A DNA stretch of 64,000 nt from CBDDBK01 sp965225715 (GTDB taxonomy: Bacteria > Bacteroidota > Bacteroidia > Cytophagales > Flammeovirgaceae). Below the pieces are notes generated by a model. That model did not search any database. It saw only the letters and a program-made list of their open reading frames with translations, and was not told the DNA's origin. The stretch covers positions 1 through 64,000 of the forward strand of contig CBDDBK010000004.1 in assembly GCA_965225715.1 (NCBI GenBank), written 5' to 3'. Shown here piece by piece: positions 1 to 9,696 of this stretch (positions within the stretch are counted from its first letter, which is position 1; each line of letters opens with the position of its first letter). Position numbers and translations under genes: made by a program.

Positions 1-1
1 C

Positions 2-52
2 CGTTATGCCCTTACTAAGGGTGAAAAAGTTTTCTTTTGCCAAAAAAGATAG
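2..52 (+). CDS. possible 3' end of a gene cut by the window edge
   Basis: An open frame enters from the left edge and ends at a TAG after 16 codons (RYALTKGEKVFFCQKR). It is far too short to identify and may be chance. The remaining bases up to the ppk1 stop are AT-rich and hold nothing I recognise. Confidence 0.15.
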   Translation, partial: RYALTKGEKVFFCQKR

Positions 53-217
53 TTTTAAAATAATTAATAATCGATAAAGCAATATAATACATATTATTAA
101 ACTTTATAGTGCAAAATTTTTTATATATTTTTAATTATTTGACTTTCAATGATTTATATTTTAAGATTTTTAGTATCATACAAAAAAATAATACGAAGGA
201 TCATACTATAAATAAAC

Positions 218-2344
218 TTAAACGGATCCTACTTCAAAGTCTAATAATCTTTTATATGAATTTTCTACAATATTTTGATTAATTTCAAAAAATGCCTTAT
301 GTAAATCGTAAGGTTTTTTATCTTTAGGTGGGCTAATTTTTTCATAACTTGCATTTTCTTTCATAAAATAGCTGTTTACGTTGTCTCTCAAATTAAAGTC
401 AAGTATATTCATGATTTTTTTCTTAGAATTTATATCGTCTATAAGGAAAAGAGATTCTATACGTCGATCAAAACTTCTTACCATTGCATCGGCACTACCA
501 CAATAAATAATTGGTTCTCCTTTATTATGGAAATAATATAATCTGGAGTGTTCCAAATAATTACCTATGATAGAACGAACTTTGATATTTTCGCTAAGCC
601 CCTTTCTTCCCGGTCGCAAACAACATATTCCTCGAATAATTAGATCTATCTTAACCCCTTTTTGAGAAGCATTATAGAGGGCATCAATAAATTTATTATC
701 TTGTAAAGAATTCATTTTTAATATAATACGCCCTTTTTCTTTATTTGATACTTGTTCTGCTTCTTTATTAATAAGTTTGATAAGTTCTTCCCTCATATTA
801 TTTGGGGCTGTTAAAAGCATTTCATATTTTTCTGTTTTAGAATGTCCTGTGATCACATTAAAAAAGTCTGATACATCATTGGCGTATTTTTTTTCACTGG
901 TTATAAAGCCTATATCTGTGTAAAGTTTTGAAGTATGTTCATTATAATTACCGGTGCCCAAGTGAATATATCTTGTGATGGAGTTTGCTTCTTTTCGCAC
1001 AATCATTAAAACTTTAGTATGCGTTTTAAAACTACTAATTCCGTGAATAACAAAACAACCCATACGTTCTAACATCAAAGAAGCTTTAATATTATTTTCT
1101 TCATCAAATCTAGCTTTTATTTCAAAAAGTACCGATACGTGTTTTCCATTTTCTACTGCTTTACCTAAAGCTTGAATCACTTTTGAACTCTTTGCCAAAC
1201 GGTATATAGTTATTTTTATAGCCAAGACGCTAGGGTCTTCTGCTGAAGTCTCCAAAAGATTGATAAGAGTCTCCATATTATTGTAAGGATGATGCAAAAG
1301 TATATTACCGTGTTTAATTTTTTCATAAATATTGGTATTTTTGTTATCCGAGACATGTAAAGGCAAAATAGATTTTTTCTCTTTATGTAAATGTTTAAAT
1401 CTTTTATGATTCACTATTTGCCAAAGACCGGTATAGTTTAAAAAATTATCGGACTTAAAAGTATTATGGTCGTCTATATCCCAACGGTTATGTAACCAAT
1501 AAAGCGTATCTTTTTCATGAGGTGTTTTAATATCTAAACGCACTACGCGTCCTGTGCGCCGGGTTTTCAGTTTTCGTCTAATCTCATCCATAAAATCAAT
1601 TTCTAAATCTTCACTTTCTTCAAGCGTAAATTCTCCATTTCTAGTAATTCTGAGAAGATTACATGAAAGGATTTCAACATTTTTGAAAAAATAATTGATG
1701 TAAGTTCTGATCAAGTTATGGGTAGGCACAAAAATAAGTTCTTGTTGACGTTCTATTTCATAAAAATAATCAATATTTTGGGGTACCATAAGAAAAGATA
1801 GTTTTTCAATAGTATTACTACCTCTTATTTCCTTAGTTCTAACTGAGAAAAACTTATTTTTATTAAAAATAAGTGGAAACGTTCTATAACTATCTATAGT
1901 CATAGGAGTCAAGAGAGGAAAAACAAATTTTTTAAAATAAACAAGTGCTTGTTTTTGCTCTTGTTGACTTAGCTTATTCACTTCATAAATATTAAAATAA
2001 TTTGCTTTAAAAAGAGGAATTAGGTTTTCGTAGCATTTATGTTGGGCTTTGACAAATTCTTGAAGACGTTTTAATAATTCTTTTCGAAAGTCTTCTTCCC
2101 TTAATCCGGAGTAATCGACTCTTGCTTCATTATAATCTAAATAATTATATAAACTACCCACTCGGATCATAAAAAACTCATCTAAATTAGAGCCTGTAAT
2201 TGCTAGAAATTTTAGTCTTTCAAGGATATTTCTATTGGGATCATTGGCTAAATCTAATACTCGATAATTAAATTGCAACCAGCTAAAATCTCTACTAATA
2301 TATTTACTTTTATTAATAGATGTATATTTTGTTTCTAACTTCAT
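218..2344 (-). CDS. ppk1: polyphosphate kinase 1
   Basis: Reversibly transfers the ATP gamma-phosphate to inorganic polyphosphate; a membrane-associated enzyme of phosphate storage and stress survival. The 708 residues match the usual family length of about 690-720. Visible landmarks are the N-terminal NLDEFFMIRVGSL, the HHPYNNMETLINLL block that opens the first catalytic domain, the KTHTK segment carrying the phosphorylated histidine, and the second catalytic domain with FHNKGEPIIYCGSADAM. The start ATG begins MKLETKYTS and is followed by the conserved ISRDFSWLQFN. No phoU, ppx or pst gene is beside it; the next gene, an isochorismatase-like hydrolase on the same strand, is 102 bp upstream. 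Confidence 0.97.
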   Translation of the reverse strand: MKLETKYTSINKSKYISRDFSWLQFNYRVLDLANDPNRNILERLKFLAITGSNLDEFFMIRVGSLYNYLDYNEARVDYSGLREEDFRKELLKRLQEFVKAQHKCYENLIPLFKANYFNIYEVNKLSQQEQKQALVYFKKFVFPLLTPMTIDSYRTFPLIFNKNKFFSVRTKEIRGSNTIEKLSFLMVPQNIDYFYEIERQQELIFVPTHNLIRTYINYFFKNVEILSCNLLRITRNGEFTLEESEDLEIDFMDEIRRKLKTRRTGRVVRLDIKTPHEKDTLYWLHNRWDIDDHNTFKSDNFLNYTGLWQIVNHKRFKHLHKEKKSILPLHVSDNKNTNIYEKIKHGNILLHHPYNNMETLINLLETSAEDPSVLAIKITIYRLAKSSKVIQALGKAVENGKHVSVLFEIKARFDEENNIKASLMLERMGCFVIHGISSFKTHTKVLMIVRKEANSITRYIHLGTGNYNEHTSKLYTDIGFITSEKKYANDVSDFFNVITGHSKTEKYEMLLTAPNNMREELIKLINKEAEQVSNKEKGRIILKMNSLQDNKFIDALYNASQKGVKIDLIIRGICCLRPGRKGLSENIKVRSIIGNYLEHSRLYYFHNKGEPIIYCGSADAMVRSFDRRIESLFLIDDINSKKKIMNILDFNLRDNVNSYFMKENASYEKISPPKDKKPYDLHKAFFEINQNIVENSYKRLLDFEVGSV

Positions 2345-2446
2345 TGACTATTTAGATTCGTTGTTAAACCTTGAAAAGAGGTTGTAATTTATTTTGATCT
2401 TATATACATTAGTAAGCAAGTTTTATTTTTTATAATATAAAATTTT

Positions 2447-3007
2447 TTATATATCCTCAAGCAATTGTTTCGAATTTTTTATAATGGCAAATTCTTCTTG
2501 TAGACTTGCCAAAGTTATTTGATGAATAAGTTCAGAGTCGTATTTTTGTCCATTAATTCCAAGCCTATCAAAAGTTGCTGTTGCGTCTGAAATCAAAATA
2601 GTTTTATAACCATAATTTCCGGACATTCTTACTGTTGTTGAAATACAATGATTTGTTGTTAAACCTACTATAACAAGTGTTGTGATTTCTGACTTATCTA
2701 ATTGGTCTTTTAAATCTGTTCCAATAAAAGCACTATTGACATTTTTGGTTATAATAGTTTCGTCAATTTTTGGTTTAACGTGGTCATTAAATTCAAATCC
2801 TTTATTTGATCGATGTAATTTGGAATTTGGATCTTGAGAACTATGCCGCACATGGAATATTGGTAATTTAAGATCCCGCCATTTTTTAAGAATCGTTTTA
2901 CATTTTAATTCAGCATCTTTATTATTTCTATTTCCACCCCAATACGTTTCATGTTCAAACCCTTTTTGAATATCTATAAGTATTAATGCAGGTTTATCGG
3001 TTCTCAT
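2447..3007 (-). CDS. isochorismatase-family cysteine hydrolase
   Basis: A 186-residue member of the isochorismatase/nicotinamidase-like superfamily. The catalytic triad is visible: Asp12 in ALILIDIQKGF, Lys88 in ITKNVNSAF and Cys121 in GLTTNHCIST, the last preceded by the usual hydrophobic strand and cis-peptide region. The length is typical of the stand-alone YecD/YcaC-like group. Substrate cannot be deduced: members hydrolyse isochorismate, nicotinamide, N-carbamoyl compounds or unknown amides. No enterobactin or NAD salvage genes are nearby. It lies on the same strand as ppk1 but with its own leader, so co-transcription is uncertain. Confidence 0.9.
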   Translation of the reverse strand: MRTDKPALILIDIQKGFEHETYWGGNRNNKDAELKCKTILKKWRDLKLPIFHVRHSSQDPNSKLHRSNKGFEFNDHVKPKIDETIITKNVNSAFIGTDLKDQLDKSEITTLVIVGLTTNHCISTTVRMSGNYGYKTILISDATATFDRLGINGQKYDSELIHQITLASLQEEFAIIKNSKQLLEDI

Positions 3008-3179
3008 GTTCTTGCTTAGTTAAACTATAAATTCAATATTTTCTAAATAAAAATTGTTAATTTTTATTTTTCTAGTTTTTTTCCAAAAATTTAATTTCTT
3101 TTATTGTATAAAAATAATCATAAATTATTGGCTAATTATAGTTTTTTATGAGTTTACTATAAAAAATTAAGTTGTAATT

Positions 3180-3240
3180 TTTTATAGTCATGTTATTTTC
3201 TAATGTTAAATACCTTCCAAAAATCTTTTTTCAAATGGAC
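3180..3240 (+). repeat. partial copy of the MITE-like intergenic repeat
   Basis: The 3' half of the dispersed element is recognisable (TTCCAAAAATCTTTTTTCAA followed by ATGGAC), lying in the prfA-hydrolase gap. The other end is degenerate. Confidence 0.5.
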
Positions 3241-3272
3241 TACTTACTTAAAGGGTAAAAATAAATATAATT

Positions 3273-4352
3273 TTAAGATTGGATCCCTTCCCCACTTTTC
3301 ATTTTTTCGGTATTGTCGGCAATGCGTAATTTTTCTATAAATTCTTCAATACGACCATCTAAAGTATTACTAAGATTGTAAGTCGTTAGATTAATCCGAT
3401 GGTCAGTTACTCGCCCTTGTGGGAAATTATAGGTTCGAATTTTTTGAGACCTATCTCCTGTTCCGATCATGCCTCGTCTTGTCAATCCGACTTCTTCATT
3501 TTGCTTGTCTAATTCTATTTGATATAAGCGGCTGCGCAGGACTTCAAGGGCTTTTTCTAAATTTCGTATTTGAGATTTTTCGTCTTGGCATTGTGCCACA
3601 ACACCACTGGGAATATGGGTAACTCTAATGGCAGAATACGTCGTGTTAACAGACTGTCCTCCGGGGCCTGAAGAACAAAATGTATCCTTTTTTATATCGT
3701 TCATATTGATTTCAACATCAATTTCTTGGGCTTCTGGTAAAACTACTGCAGAAGCTGCAGAAGTATGGACTCGCCCTTGCGATTCTGTTGCTGGTACCCG
3801 CTGTACTCGATGAACACCTGATTCATATTTTAGTTTTCCATAAACATCTTCACCTTTTACTTTAAAAATGAGTTCTTTATAGCCACCTGTAGTTCCTTCT
3901 GTTACATCCATGATATTCATTTTCCAGTGCATATTTTCAGAAAATCGGCTATACATTCTAAACAAATCGCCTACAAAAAGACATGCTTCATCTCCACCGG
4001 TTCCAGCCCTAAGTTCTACAATAACATTTCGGCTATCATTGGGGTCTTTTGGAATAAGCATAACTTTTAATTTTTCTTCTAAAGTATATTTACGAGGTTC
4101 AAGGTCTGCGAGTTCTTCTTTGGCAAGTTCTCGTAATTCAGCATCAGATTCTTCATTTAAAATGCGTTTACTTTCTTCTATTTCGGATAAAACAAATTGA
4201 TAATTCTCGTATTTTTCAACGATTTTATTCAAGTTTTTATATTCTTTGTTTAAAGCTGTATAATGCTTTATATCATTAATAATCTTTGGATCATTAAGTG
4301 ATTGAGTCACTTCTTCAAAACGGGTCTTGATTGATTCTAATTGTTCTAACAT
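3273..4352 (-). CDS. prfA: peptide chain release factor 1
   Basis: Recognises UAA and UAG stop codons and triggers peptidyl-tRNA hydrolysis on the ribosome. The 359-residue length is standard. It is RF1 rather than RF2 because the codon-recognition tripeptide is PAT (187-189, in HRVQRVPATESQGRVHTSAA), not SPF; the universal GGQ that enters the peptidyl-transferase centre is at 231-233 (SSGPGGQSVNTT). The N-terminal coiled-coil region is rich in Glu and Lys. It is separated from the hydrolase gene by about 265 bp holding a degenerate repeat. No prmC or hemA neighbour is present. Confidence 0.97.
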   Translation of the reverse strand: MLEQLESIKTRFEEVTQSLNDPKIINDIKHYTALNKEYKNLNKIVEKYENYQFVLSEIEESKRILNEESDAELRELAKEELADLEPRKYTLEEKLKVMLIPKDPNDSRNVIVELRAGTGGDEACLFVGDLFRMYSRFSENMHWKMNIMDVTEGTTGGYKELIFKVKGEDVYGKLKYESGVHRVQRVPATESQGRVHTSAASAVVLPEAQEIDVEINMNDIKKDTFCSSGPGGQSVNTTYSAIRVTHIPSGVVAQCQDEKSQIRNLEKALEVLRSRLYQIELDKQNEEVGLTRRGMIGTGDRSQKIRTYNFPQGRVTDHRINLTTYNLSNTLDGRIEEFIEKLRIADNTEKMKSGEGIQS

Positions 4353-4671
4353 GGTACAATATTTGAAATAAGAATAACTTTTTAACTCTAAATAAGCTAC
4401 GTAATTGTTTTATCTTAGGAATAAATGCTATTATTTTCCAATAAGTGCTTTCTTATAAAAACTCTAAATTTTTGACTTTCAAATAAATTTTATATTTTTT
4501 ATAAAACTCTTATTATCAATAACTTAATTCTTATACTGTATTTTTATTAAGAAAACTCTGGATAATTAATTTCAATAATAATAAAAGAATACCAGTTTTT
4601 AACTTTTTATGAATTTATACTAATATCCTGAGTACAGGACAAAATATTTTATAAAACTTAATTTTTTAAAA
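4353..4671. other. AT-rich spacer
   Basis: About 320 bp between prfA and the transposase remnant. I see no open frame of note. It sits where the catalytic half of the transposase would be expected, but no DDE-domain coding is recognisable. Confidence 0.4.
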
Positions 4672-5166
4672 TTAAATATCTAAAAATCTTATTTTTATAG
4701 GAAAACCCTGTTTATTAATATGATTTTTACGCGATACGTTCAGCTTAGAACCAAAACGCCGACGGCAAAAATCAGATAAGGTTCCATAATGCACATCTGT
4801 ACTAAACTCTTTGTCTATAAATGATTTTAATTCTACATAAGAGCTAATTGTTGTCTCAACGTTCTCTAATTTATCCTTTATACTTTTTTGCATCTCTGCT
4901 GAAAAGACACTTTTATGATTAGCACCCATGCGAACCTTAATGGCTGATTTAAAGCCCTTTGATTCATATTTTTTGAACCAAGCAGACACGGTCTTGTCTG
5001 TAAAACCTAACTTACGAGAAATATGAGAAATATATTTTTTCTTTTCTTCTTTGACTAGTAAAAAGGCTTGAATACGACCACGTTCTAAATTGCTGTGGGC
5101 TTTTCTTAGCTGAGACTTTAAGTCTTTAACACTCTCTTTGACTTCTAAACTGATAGTTTTTGGCAT
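4672..5166 (-). pseudogene. IS630-type transposase, N-terminal DNA-binding part only
   Basis: The 164 residues match the paired helix-turn-helix N-terminal half of IS630/Tc1-type transposases: a first HTH around 47-70 (KKYISHISRKLGFTDKTVSA), a linker, then SSYVELKSFIDKEF and YGTLSDFCRRRFGSKLNVSR, which normally lead into the DDE catalytic domain. The frame stops a few residues later (GFPIKIRFLDI) and the catalytic Asp-Asp-Glu domain is absent downstream. I read it as a truncated remnant; a domesticated DNA-binding protein cannot be excluded, since the frame itself is intact. No terminal inverted repeats were found. Confidence 0.65.
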
Positions 5167-5555
5167 GATATTTATAGCGTAAATCTAAAATCTCGTAATA
5201 TAGTAAGTTTAAATCATTAATGGTATTAGATATTTTTACAGTTTTAAATTGAAAATCAGTTAGTTATATTTCTTTATTATTCTGTTAAAATTTAACTATG
5301 TAATGGTATTACATAAAATGTATATGCCTACCTTACCTTTATAAAGGTTTAGAAAACTTATAATAACTAAATCTTGGCGATCAAACAATACTAGCTAAAT
5401 TAAAACATCAACATTTGACCTTAAAAAAAACTTTTAAAGCTGCTTTTTTGATAACGGCTATAGCAATATAATATAAGTATTCAAACTCATAAGATTATCA
5501 TTTCATATTTAAATATTGTAAATTGGTGTATAAATGATATATGCAAACAAATTTA
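5167..5555. other. intergenic stretch with fragments of dispersed repeats
   Basis: AT-rich gap between the transposase remnant and the methyltransferase. Around 5290-5315 the motif ACTATGTAATGGTAT recalls one end of the repeat seen at 9564 and 12269. No gene seen. Confidence 0.4.
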
Positions 5556-5640
5556 TAATAATGCTATTTTTATATCAGAAACATTAGTTCTTAATATCAA
5601 TGAGTTAAACCTTATAAAAATCCTTTTTCAAGTGACATGG
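5556..5640 (+). repeat. MITE-like element, overlaps a start codon
   Basis: A copy of the dispersed element, running from ATAATAATGCTATTTTTATA to TCCTTTTTCAAGTGACATG. Its last bases supply the ATG of the methyltransferase gene that follows; other copies show the same GACATG or GACAAG followed by ACTATA. Confidence 0.75.
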
Positions 5641-7250
5641 AGAAAATAGACCGATCAGAATTATCAATTCAACAAGCAGCAAATTTAGCACACGTCTCAA
5701 ATGCAAGTATTAGGAATTGGGTTAAAACAGGATACTTAACCCAAATAAAGAAAGGATTTGTCGATAAAGATAGTTTTGAGAATTTCATGAAAGAAGTTGT
5801 TGGGAAGGATAAATTAGTTTTACGAGCCAATAAATTGTTTAAAGATAAACACAACCATATCAAATTATCGGACTCTGTAAAGAATAAAATTCATGGAAAA
5901 GATTGGCTCGTGATTAGTCAAGAATATGAACATTCTTTATCTAATGCTTACCGCAATAAGGAAGGAATTTATTACACGCCTTCTGAAATTGTTATAGACA
6001 TGTTTCGAGATATAAAAATTGATTCAAATACAACTTTTTTAGATCCATGCTGTGGTTCTGGAAACTTTATTATAGAAGCTATTAAAAAAGGAATAAAACC
6101 CCAAAATATAGTTGGTTTTGATGTCGATCCAAATGCTATTGAAATAAGCAAGAAAAGAATCTTTGAGATAACAAACTACAATTCAAAAAATATTATCAAA
6201 TGTGACTATTTGAAAGAAGCTCATGTTTTGCAGCAAAAAAAGAAGCATTTTGATTTAATATTTACTAATCCTCCTTGGGGGAAAAAATTAAATAAGCAAG
6301 AAAAAGAAAAATTTTCAACTCTGTATGGAGCTGGGAAAAGTTTAGACACAACTTCTTTATTCTTTTTTGCTTCTATTAAACTCTTAAAAAAATCAGGAAG
6401 GTTGGGTTTTCTCGTACAAGAGGCTTTATTTAACGTATCTACATTTCAAGATACTCGGAAAAAAATACTGGACTATATTATACTGCGTCTGATTGACTAT
6501 GACAAACCTTTCAAGGGTCTGCTCACTAAAGCCAAAGCATTTATATTAGAAAAAACGTCAAGAGAGGCAAAAACAACTATTTCATGCCAGTGTAAATTGG
6601 CTACTTTTAACAGAGATAAAAAATCCTTTATCAACAACCCTAAACAAATTTTAAACTTTTGGATAACACATGAAGAGACAAAAGTGATTGATAAACTATT
6701 TAGTCTACCTTATATAACCTTAAAAAAAAAGGCTATATGGGCATTGGGTATTGTCACAGGAAATAATTCAAAATTTTGTAAAAGTAGTCCGAGAGAAGGG
6801 TATATTCCTGTCTTCAAAGGTTCAGATATAACCTCTAATGGTTTTAAAGAACCTTCAAAATATATTCCGGAAGATTTTTCAAAATATCAACAAGTTGCCC
6901 CGATTTCTGTGTACCAAACAAAAAAGAAACTAGTATACAGGTTTATCTCTTCAAAATTAATTTTCTACTGCGACACAGACCGACGATATATTCTTAATAG
7001 TGCTAATCTTTTAATACCAGATGAAAGTCTTGCAATTTCCTGCCAACAACTTGCTATAATATTTAATAGTGAACTCATGAATTGGCTATTTCAATCTTTA
7101 TTTAAAACGTATAAAATTTTAAGAAGCGACCTTGAAGAACTTCCAATTCATAATGAGTATTTTAATGCTAATAAACATTTTTCAGAATCAAATTTCCTTG
7201 AGTATTTAGGGATAACAAAAGAGAACAATAAAACCTATAAAATTCAATAA
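5637..7250 (+). CDS. orphan N6-adenine DNA methyltransferase with HTH head and TaqI-like specificity tail
   Basis: A SAM-dependent DNA adenine methylase of 537 residues. Order: a MerR-like helix-turn-helix at about 10-50 (SIQQAANLAHVSNASIRNWV), motif X with YYTPSEIVIDM, the SAM-binding motif DPCCGSGNF near 137, the acidic FDVDPNAIEIS, catalytic motif NPPW near 211, and a C-terminal half resembling the TaqI-like recognition domain (YIPVFKGSDIT, then LIFYCDTDRRYILNSANLL). No endonuclease gene adjoins it, so it is either solitary or a restriction system that lost its nuclease. The only reasonable start is the ATG embedded in the repeat end; the next Met is residue 51, past the HTH. The neighbour downstream is convergent. 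Confidence 0.88.
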   Translation: MEKIDRSELSIQQAANLAHVSNASIRNWVKTGYLTQIKKGFVDKDSFENFMKEVVGKDKLVLRANKLFKDKHNHIKLSDSVKNKIHGKDWLVISQEYEHSLSNAYRNKEGIYYTPSEIVIDMFRDIKIDSNTTFLDPCCGSGNFIIEAIKKGIKPQNIVGFDVDPNAIEISKKRIFEITNYNSKNIIKCDYLKEAHVLQQKKKHFDLIFTNPPWGKKLNKQEKEKFSTLYGAGKSLDTTSLFFFASIKLLKKSGRLGFLVQEALFNVSTFQDTRKKILDYIILRLIDYDKPFKGLLTKAKAFILEKTSREAKTTISCQCKLATFNRDKKSFINNPKQILNFWITHEETKVIDKLFSLPYITLKKKAIWALGIVTGNNSKFCKSSPREGYIPVFKGSDITSNGFKEPSKYIPEDFSKYQQVAPISVYQTKKKLVYRFISSKLIFYCDTDRRYILNSANLLIPDESLAISCQQLAIIFNSELMNWLFQSLFKTYKILRSDLEELPIHNEYFNANKHFSESNFLEYLGITKENNKTYKIQ

Positions 7251-7286
7251 TTATAAAAAATAATCTTCCCATTGTGTGTTAAATGA

Positions 7287-8819
7287 TTAGGTGAGTTTTT
7301 TAAATTCTATTTTTGGAATAGATACTTTAAATCTTGCAATTTTTTGTTTGGGAATTTTATTTCTTTTTGCTATTAAATTTGCTTGTGAATTTGTTCTTAT
7401 TTCCGATAGAAATCTATATTCTCTTAGCTGAGTAACTTCTTTATCATAAGTATTTCTATCTTTTGTATTTAACGCTTGGTAAATATTTTCCGGGGACAAT
7501 TCTTTTTCATTCATACCTGCAATTAGGATTCGTTTTTGAAAGGTTGTTAATGGAAAACCTATAAATAAATTTAAAAATGCCTGTTGCGTTGAATCAAAAA
7601 CAGATTTATTAAATAAGGTAACCGTAAACCAAACGGTGTTGGAATACAACTTAGGTTTTTGCAATTCATTTTGACGTATTAAAGTAAAAATTCGTTTCAT
7701 GCCTTCTCCAGCTTCTCGCATGAGTTTACTAATTTTAAGCGTATTAGCAATTTTTATATTTCTGGATTCGTGTCTGTTGCTTAGAGATTCCAAATCTTTT
7801 ATAGTAATTGTGGAAAGCAAAGGACCAGGACTTTTAATTTCCATTCTATCGTTATAAATATGCACTTCTACGCTATTATGTCGGTTGTAATCTCTGTGCG
7901 CGATGGCATTGATAAGGGCTTCGCGGCAGGCTTCTTCGGGGTAGATGTATTTTTGTTCAAACCGACCTTTTTTATAGTCGGTTTTATAAGCTAAATAAGG
8001 TCGGATAGTTTCCCAAGACTTGTAGATTAAGGTGTAAATATTGCCCTCTATATACTCGTCGCTTATGACATTATACTGTTCGCCCGAAAGGAGTTCTGTG
8101 CCATTAATTTTCATGAAACGGATTCGTGAGTTGAATAACCATTTTTTATTTTTAGAAAACAATAAAATAGCCGCTTTGGTTAAGCGCAATCCGTTTACCG
8201 TATACTCAGCCAATCCTACTTGTTGTAGATATTTTTCTACTGTTAATCCATTTAGATAATCATCGGCAAGACCTTGAATCAAATCTATATCTAAATCAGC
8301 TACTTGAGCACCATCTACCAACCTTCTATCGTATTCTCGTGATATGCGTTCTTCTTGGTCAAGTTGTCGTTTTTTTACAGCAATAGGAACTGTTTCTCTT
8401 TTTTGGCGTCCTACAACTCGCCCATCCCCGAGTTGGTAAATATTTGATAAACTTTTATCAACTTGAAAAAATAAAAGTGTTTTAGATTCAATATTTATTT
8501 TTATTTTATAAACAATAGGTAGCTCTTTGCCTTTATAAACATGGCTGATTGGTGCATTTAACATGGCTTTCAGGTCATTTTCTTGATGAGGAACACCAGA
8601 GATTGTTCCGTCATCTTCGACACCTATGATAATTTCTCCGCCATCGGTGTTGGCAAAGGCGACTAAAGCCTCAGCTATATCGCGACATATCATTTTGACT
8701 AATCTTGATTTTTTATAGCCTGGTTTGCCTTCCAAAGCTGACTTAAATTCTCTAAAATCACTTTCGCCAAGTAAAATACTATTTTTTATGCGTTCTTTTA
8801 AAATTAGGGCATCCGACAT
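7287..8819 (-). CDS. AlbA_2/Schlafen-type putative DNA-binding protein with RecG-like ATPase tail
   Basis: A 510-residue protein of the family often mislabelled ATP-dependent helicase RecG. The N-terminal AlbA_2 (Schlafen) domain shows ESDFREFKSALEG at about 19-31 and FANTDGGEIIIGVEDDG. The middle to C-terminal part holds a GHKL-type ATPase-like block with EALINAIAHRDYNRHNSVEV and REAGEGMKRIF. The tail resembles a winged helix. Family members act as transcription regulators or in phage defence, but no specific role has been shown for this type. It is convergent with the methyltransferase gene, 36 bp apart, in a run of accessory genes. Confidence 0.82.
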   Translation of the reverse strand: MSDALILKERIKNSILLGESDFREFKSALEGKPGYKKSRLVKMICRDIAEALVAFANTDGGEIIIGVEDDGTISGVPHQENDLKAMLNAPISHVYKGKELPIVYKIKINIESKTLLFFQVDKSLSNIYQLGDGRVVGRQKRETVPIAVKKRQLDQEERISREYDRRLVDGAQVADLDIDLIQGLADDYLNGLTVEKYLQQVGLAEYTVNGLRLTKAAILLFSKNKKWLFNSRIRFMKINGTELLSGEQYNVISDEYIEGNIYTLIYKSWETIRPYLAYKTDYKKGRFEQKYIYPEEACREALINAIAHRDYNRHNSVEVHIYNDRMEIKSPGPLLSTITIKDLESLSNRHESRNIKIANTLKISKLMREAGEGMKRIFTLIRQNELQKPKLYSNTVWFTVTLFNKSVFDSTQQAFLNLFIGFPLTTFQKRILIAGMNEKELSPENIYQALNTKDRNTYDKEVTQLREYRFLSEIRTNSQANLIAKRNKIPKQKIARFKVSIPKIEFKKLT

Positions 8820-8950
8820 TTTAGAAATTACTTTATTGGTTGTAAATTAAGCCTCAAACATAGTAACCATACCATTTAGTTCTGCGGTTAAATCTATTTC
8901 CATTTATAGACAAAAGTTAAATAAAAACATGCGTTAAAAACAAGATGAAA

Positions 8951-9550
8951 TTAGACATAAGGTTTAATGTTAAAATCAAATATTTCTTCCAAATTAAACG
9001 TAAGATCTTGGAAAAAAGGCGATTTTAACCGCTCATTTTCCGAAAATGACTTTACTACATAATATTTACCTTCTTTATTTAGAGAATAAAGAATAACTAA
9101 TTTTTCAATTGGATAAACTATCCAATATTCTTTTATTTTAGCCTCTTGATAAAGATTAAATTTATCGTGAAGATCTGTTTTTGAATTGTTTGGCGATAAA
9201 ACTTCTACTACCAAATCAGGAGCGCCAATAGCTCCTTGTATATCTATTTTTCTATCATCACAAATAACACATAAATCAGGCTGTACAACGGTATATAGTT
9301 TATCGCCTTTTGGAATAGGTAAGCGAACATCAAAAGGTGCCGCAAAAACTTTACAAGACTGATTTTTAAAGCAATGTATAAATTGAAAAGTCAAAAGCGA
9401 TGTTATTGATTGATGTTGGCTCGACGGCGCAGCCATCTTAAAAATCTTACCTTTGATTAACTCGACTCGTTCTTCAAATTTCCAAGATAAATAATCTGTA
9501 TACGTGTACAGCTTATTGAGATTTAGCTGGTTAAAGTGGGTAATTTCCAT
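8951..9550 (-). CDS. Uma2-family (DUF820) putative PD-(D/E)XK nuclease
   Basis: About 199 residues. Uma2 proteins carry a restriction-endonuclease-like core; here it is visible as YTDYLSWKFEERVELIKGKI, the strand VQPDLCVICDD with its acidic residue, and LVVEVLSPNNSKTDLHDKF with the E-V-(L)SP motif, then KEYWIVYPIEK. Biological role is unknown for the family. I place the start at MEITHF (9550); the frame extends upstream to 9700, but that 50-residue extension is translated from a dispersed repeat that also produces a similar peptide near 12.3 kb, so it is probably not coding. Confidence 0.82.
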   Translation of the reverse strand: MEITHFNQLNLNKLYTYTDYLSWKFEERVELIKGKIFKMAAPSSQHQSITSLLTFQFIHCFKNQSCKVFAAPFDVRLPIPKGDKLYTVVQPDLCVICDDRKIDIQGAIGAPDLVVEVLSPNNSKTDLHDKFNLYQEAKIKEYWIVYPIEKLVILYSLNKEGKYYVVKSFSENERLKSPFFQDLTFNLEEIFDFNIKPYV

Positions 9551-9563
9551 TGGGTAAAATTTA

Positions 9564-9688
9564 GATAATACGATTCTACAATTGAATTTACAAGTTTTGT
9601 ATATTGATATATCTATACTATAAATCAAATACTTAATGTGAATTTTCTGATGTATTTTTTTATTGTTTTTAACTATGTAATGGTATAA
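9564..9688. repeat. dispersed repeat family 2, copy 1
   Basis: About 125 bp between the Uma2 gene and trpC that closely matches 12269-12392. Shared blocks include CTACAATTGAATTTA or TTACAATTGAATTTA, CACTATAAATCAAATA-like sequence, TTAATGTGAATTTT and TTTTTAACT....AATGGTATAA. Confidence 0.75.
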
Positions 9689-9696
9689 AACAGCGA

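Noticed and set aside
3419..4200. Plus-strand frames across prfA
   Set aside because: Opposite strand of a clear housekeeping gene, with no family resemblance.
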